A stretch of DNA of 40,392 nt from Burkholderiales bacterium. Lineage in GTDB: Bacteria > Pseudomonadota > Gammaproteobacteria > Burkholderiales > Burkholderiaceae_C. The stretch spans positions 1 to 40,392 of the forward strand of contig JANXXS010000272.1 in assembly GCA_025350505.1 (NCBI GenBank). The letters run 5' to 3'. Below are positions 40,193 through 40,392 of this stretch, in pieces (the stretch's first letter is position 1; every line of letters begins with the position of its first letter). The notes beneath the pieces were generated by a model. The model searched no databases and was not told the origin of the DNA. It saw nothing but the letters and a program-made list of their open reading frames with translations. The translations under genes were made by a program, and so were the position numbers.

Positions 40193-40392
40193 ATGAGCCT
40201 GATCCCCGCCACCATCCTGACCGGCTTTCTGGGCTCGGGCAAGACGACCCTCCTGAAGCGCGTGCTGACCGAGGCGCACGGCCAGAAGATCGCCGTCATC
40301 GAGAACGAGTTCGGCGAGGAAAACATCGACAACGAGATCCTGGTGCAGGACTCGAAGGAGCAGATCATCCAGCTCAACAACGGCTGCGTCTG
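40193..40392 (+). CDS. CobW/YjiA-family GTP-binding protein, 5' part only
   Basis: The first 66 residues, cut by the right edge. The P-loop GFLGSGKTT at residues 11-19, the NEFGEENIDNEIL switch segment and the beginning of the cysteine motif (NGCVC, expected CxCC) place it in the COG0523 family of metal-chaperone GTPases. Subfamily (zinc, cobalt, nitrile hydratase or general) cannot be told from this part. The ATG at 40193 is the only good start; no strong Shine-Dalgarno is seen. No Zur-type operator is apparent upstream. Confidence 0.92.
   Translation, partial: MSLIPATILTGFLGSGKTTLLKRVLTEAHGQKIAVIENEFGEENIDNEILVQDSKEQIIQLNNGCV

Overview
The window is GC-rich (high sixties to about seventy percent by eye), densely coding chromosomal DNA, mostly on the minus strand, with many 4-nt stop/start overlaps. 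The block at 32137-40005, read on the minus strand as corC-lnt-glyQ-glyS-gmhB-plsC-ygjP-like, is an order I associate with Betaproteobacteria (Burkholderiales). A LiuR-like MerR regulator, AceK, and short repeat types I know from high-GC Burkholderiales agree with that. Genus cannot be told from this sequence. I see no rRNA, tRNA, CRISPR array, insertion sequence or prophage.

Region 1 (1-5111). The 5' three quarters of htpG runs off the left edge under a candidate heat-shock promoter. Divergent from it is an overlapping HipA-like kinase/DUF3037 pair. A five-helix membrane protein follows, then a type II toxin-antitoxin pair (Xre/MbcA-type antitoxin and RES-domain toxin) with its own promoter inside the end of the next gene upstream.

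Region 2 (5086-12238). A minus-strand operon encodes a molybdenum hydroxylase (separate FAD subunit, then a fused iron-sulfur/molybdopterin subunit), a 6-hydroxynicotinate-reductase-like iron-sulfur protein and an ApbE-like UPF0280 protein. This looks like oxidative then reductive attack on an N-heterocycle. A ferredoxin-NADP reductase gene is divergent from it and could supply electrons. Two palindromic repeats have entered the hydroxylase gene: one is translated in frame, and the other supplies the stop codon.

Region 3 (12263-18145). A secreted lipoprotein with an A-B-A-B repeat is followed by a 1083-residue BTAD/AAA-ATPase/TPR regulator.

Region 4 (18198-32099). This is an acyl-CoA and branched-chain catabolism region: HMG-CoA lyase, DUF4126 protein, methylglutaconyl-CoA hydratase, an IVD-type acyl-CoA dehydrogenase, a DinB-like protein, a DsbA-like isomerase and a plus-strand cytochrome P450. 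Then comes a long tight operon read from 30945 to 24552: liuR, carbonic anhydrase, aceK, thiolase, LysE exporter, MaoC-like protein, acyl-CoA dehydrogenase. A palindrome lies between liuR and a divergent metallo-beta-lactamase-fold hydrolase and probably controls both.

Region 5 (32137-40392). The conserved envelope and translation block is followed by a divergent CobW-family GTPase cut by the right edge.

The strongest unexplained signal is a 63-bp element present twice, about 6.9 kb apart, each time exactly at an operon gene junction. Its first codon overlaps the upstream stop codon, it carries a Shine-Dalgarno-like motif, and it reads in frame into the next gene. No stretch over 300 bases lacks a gene.
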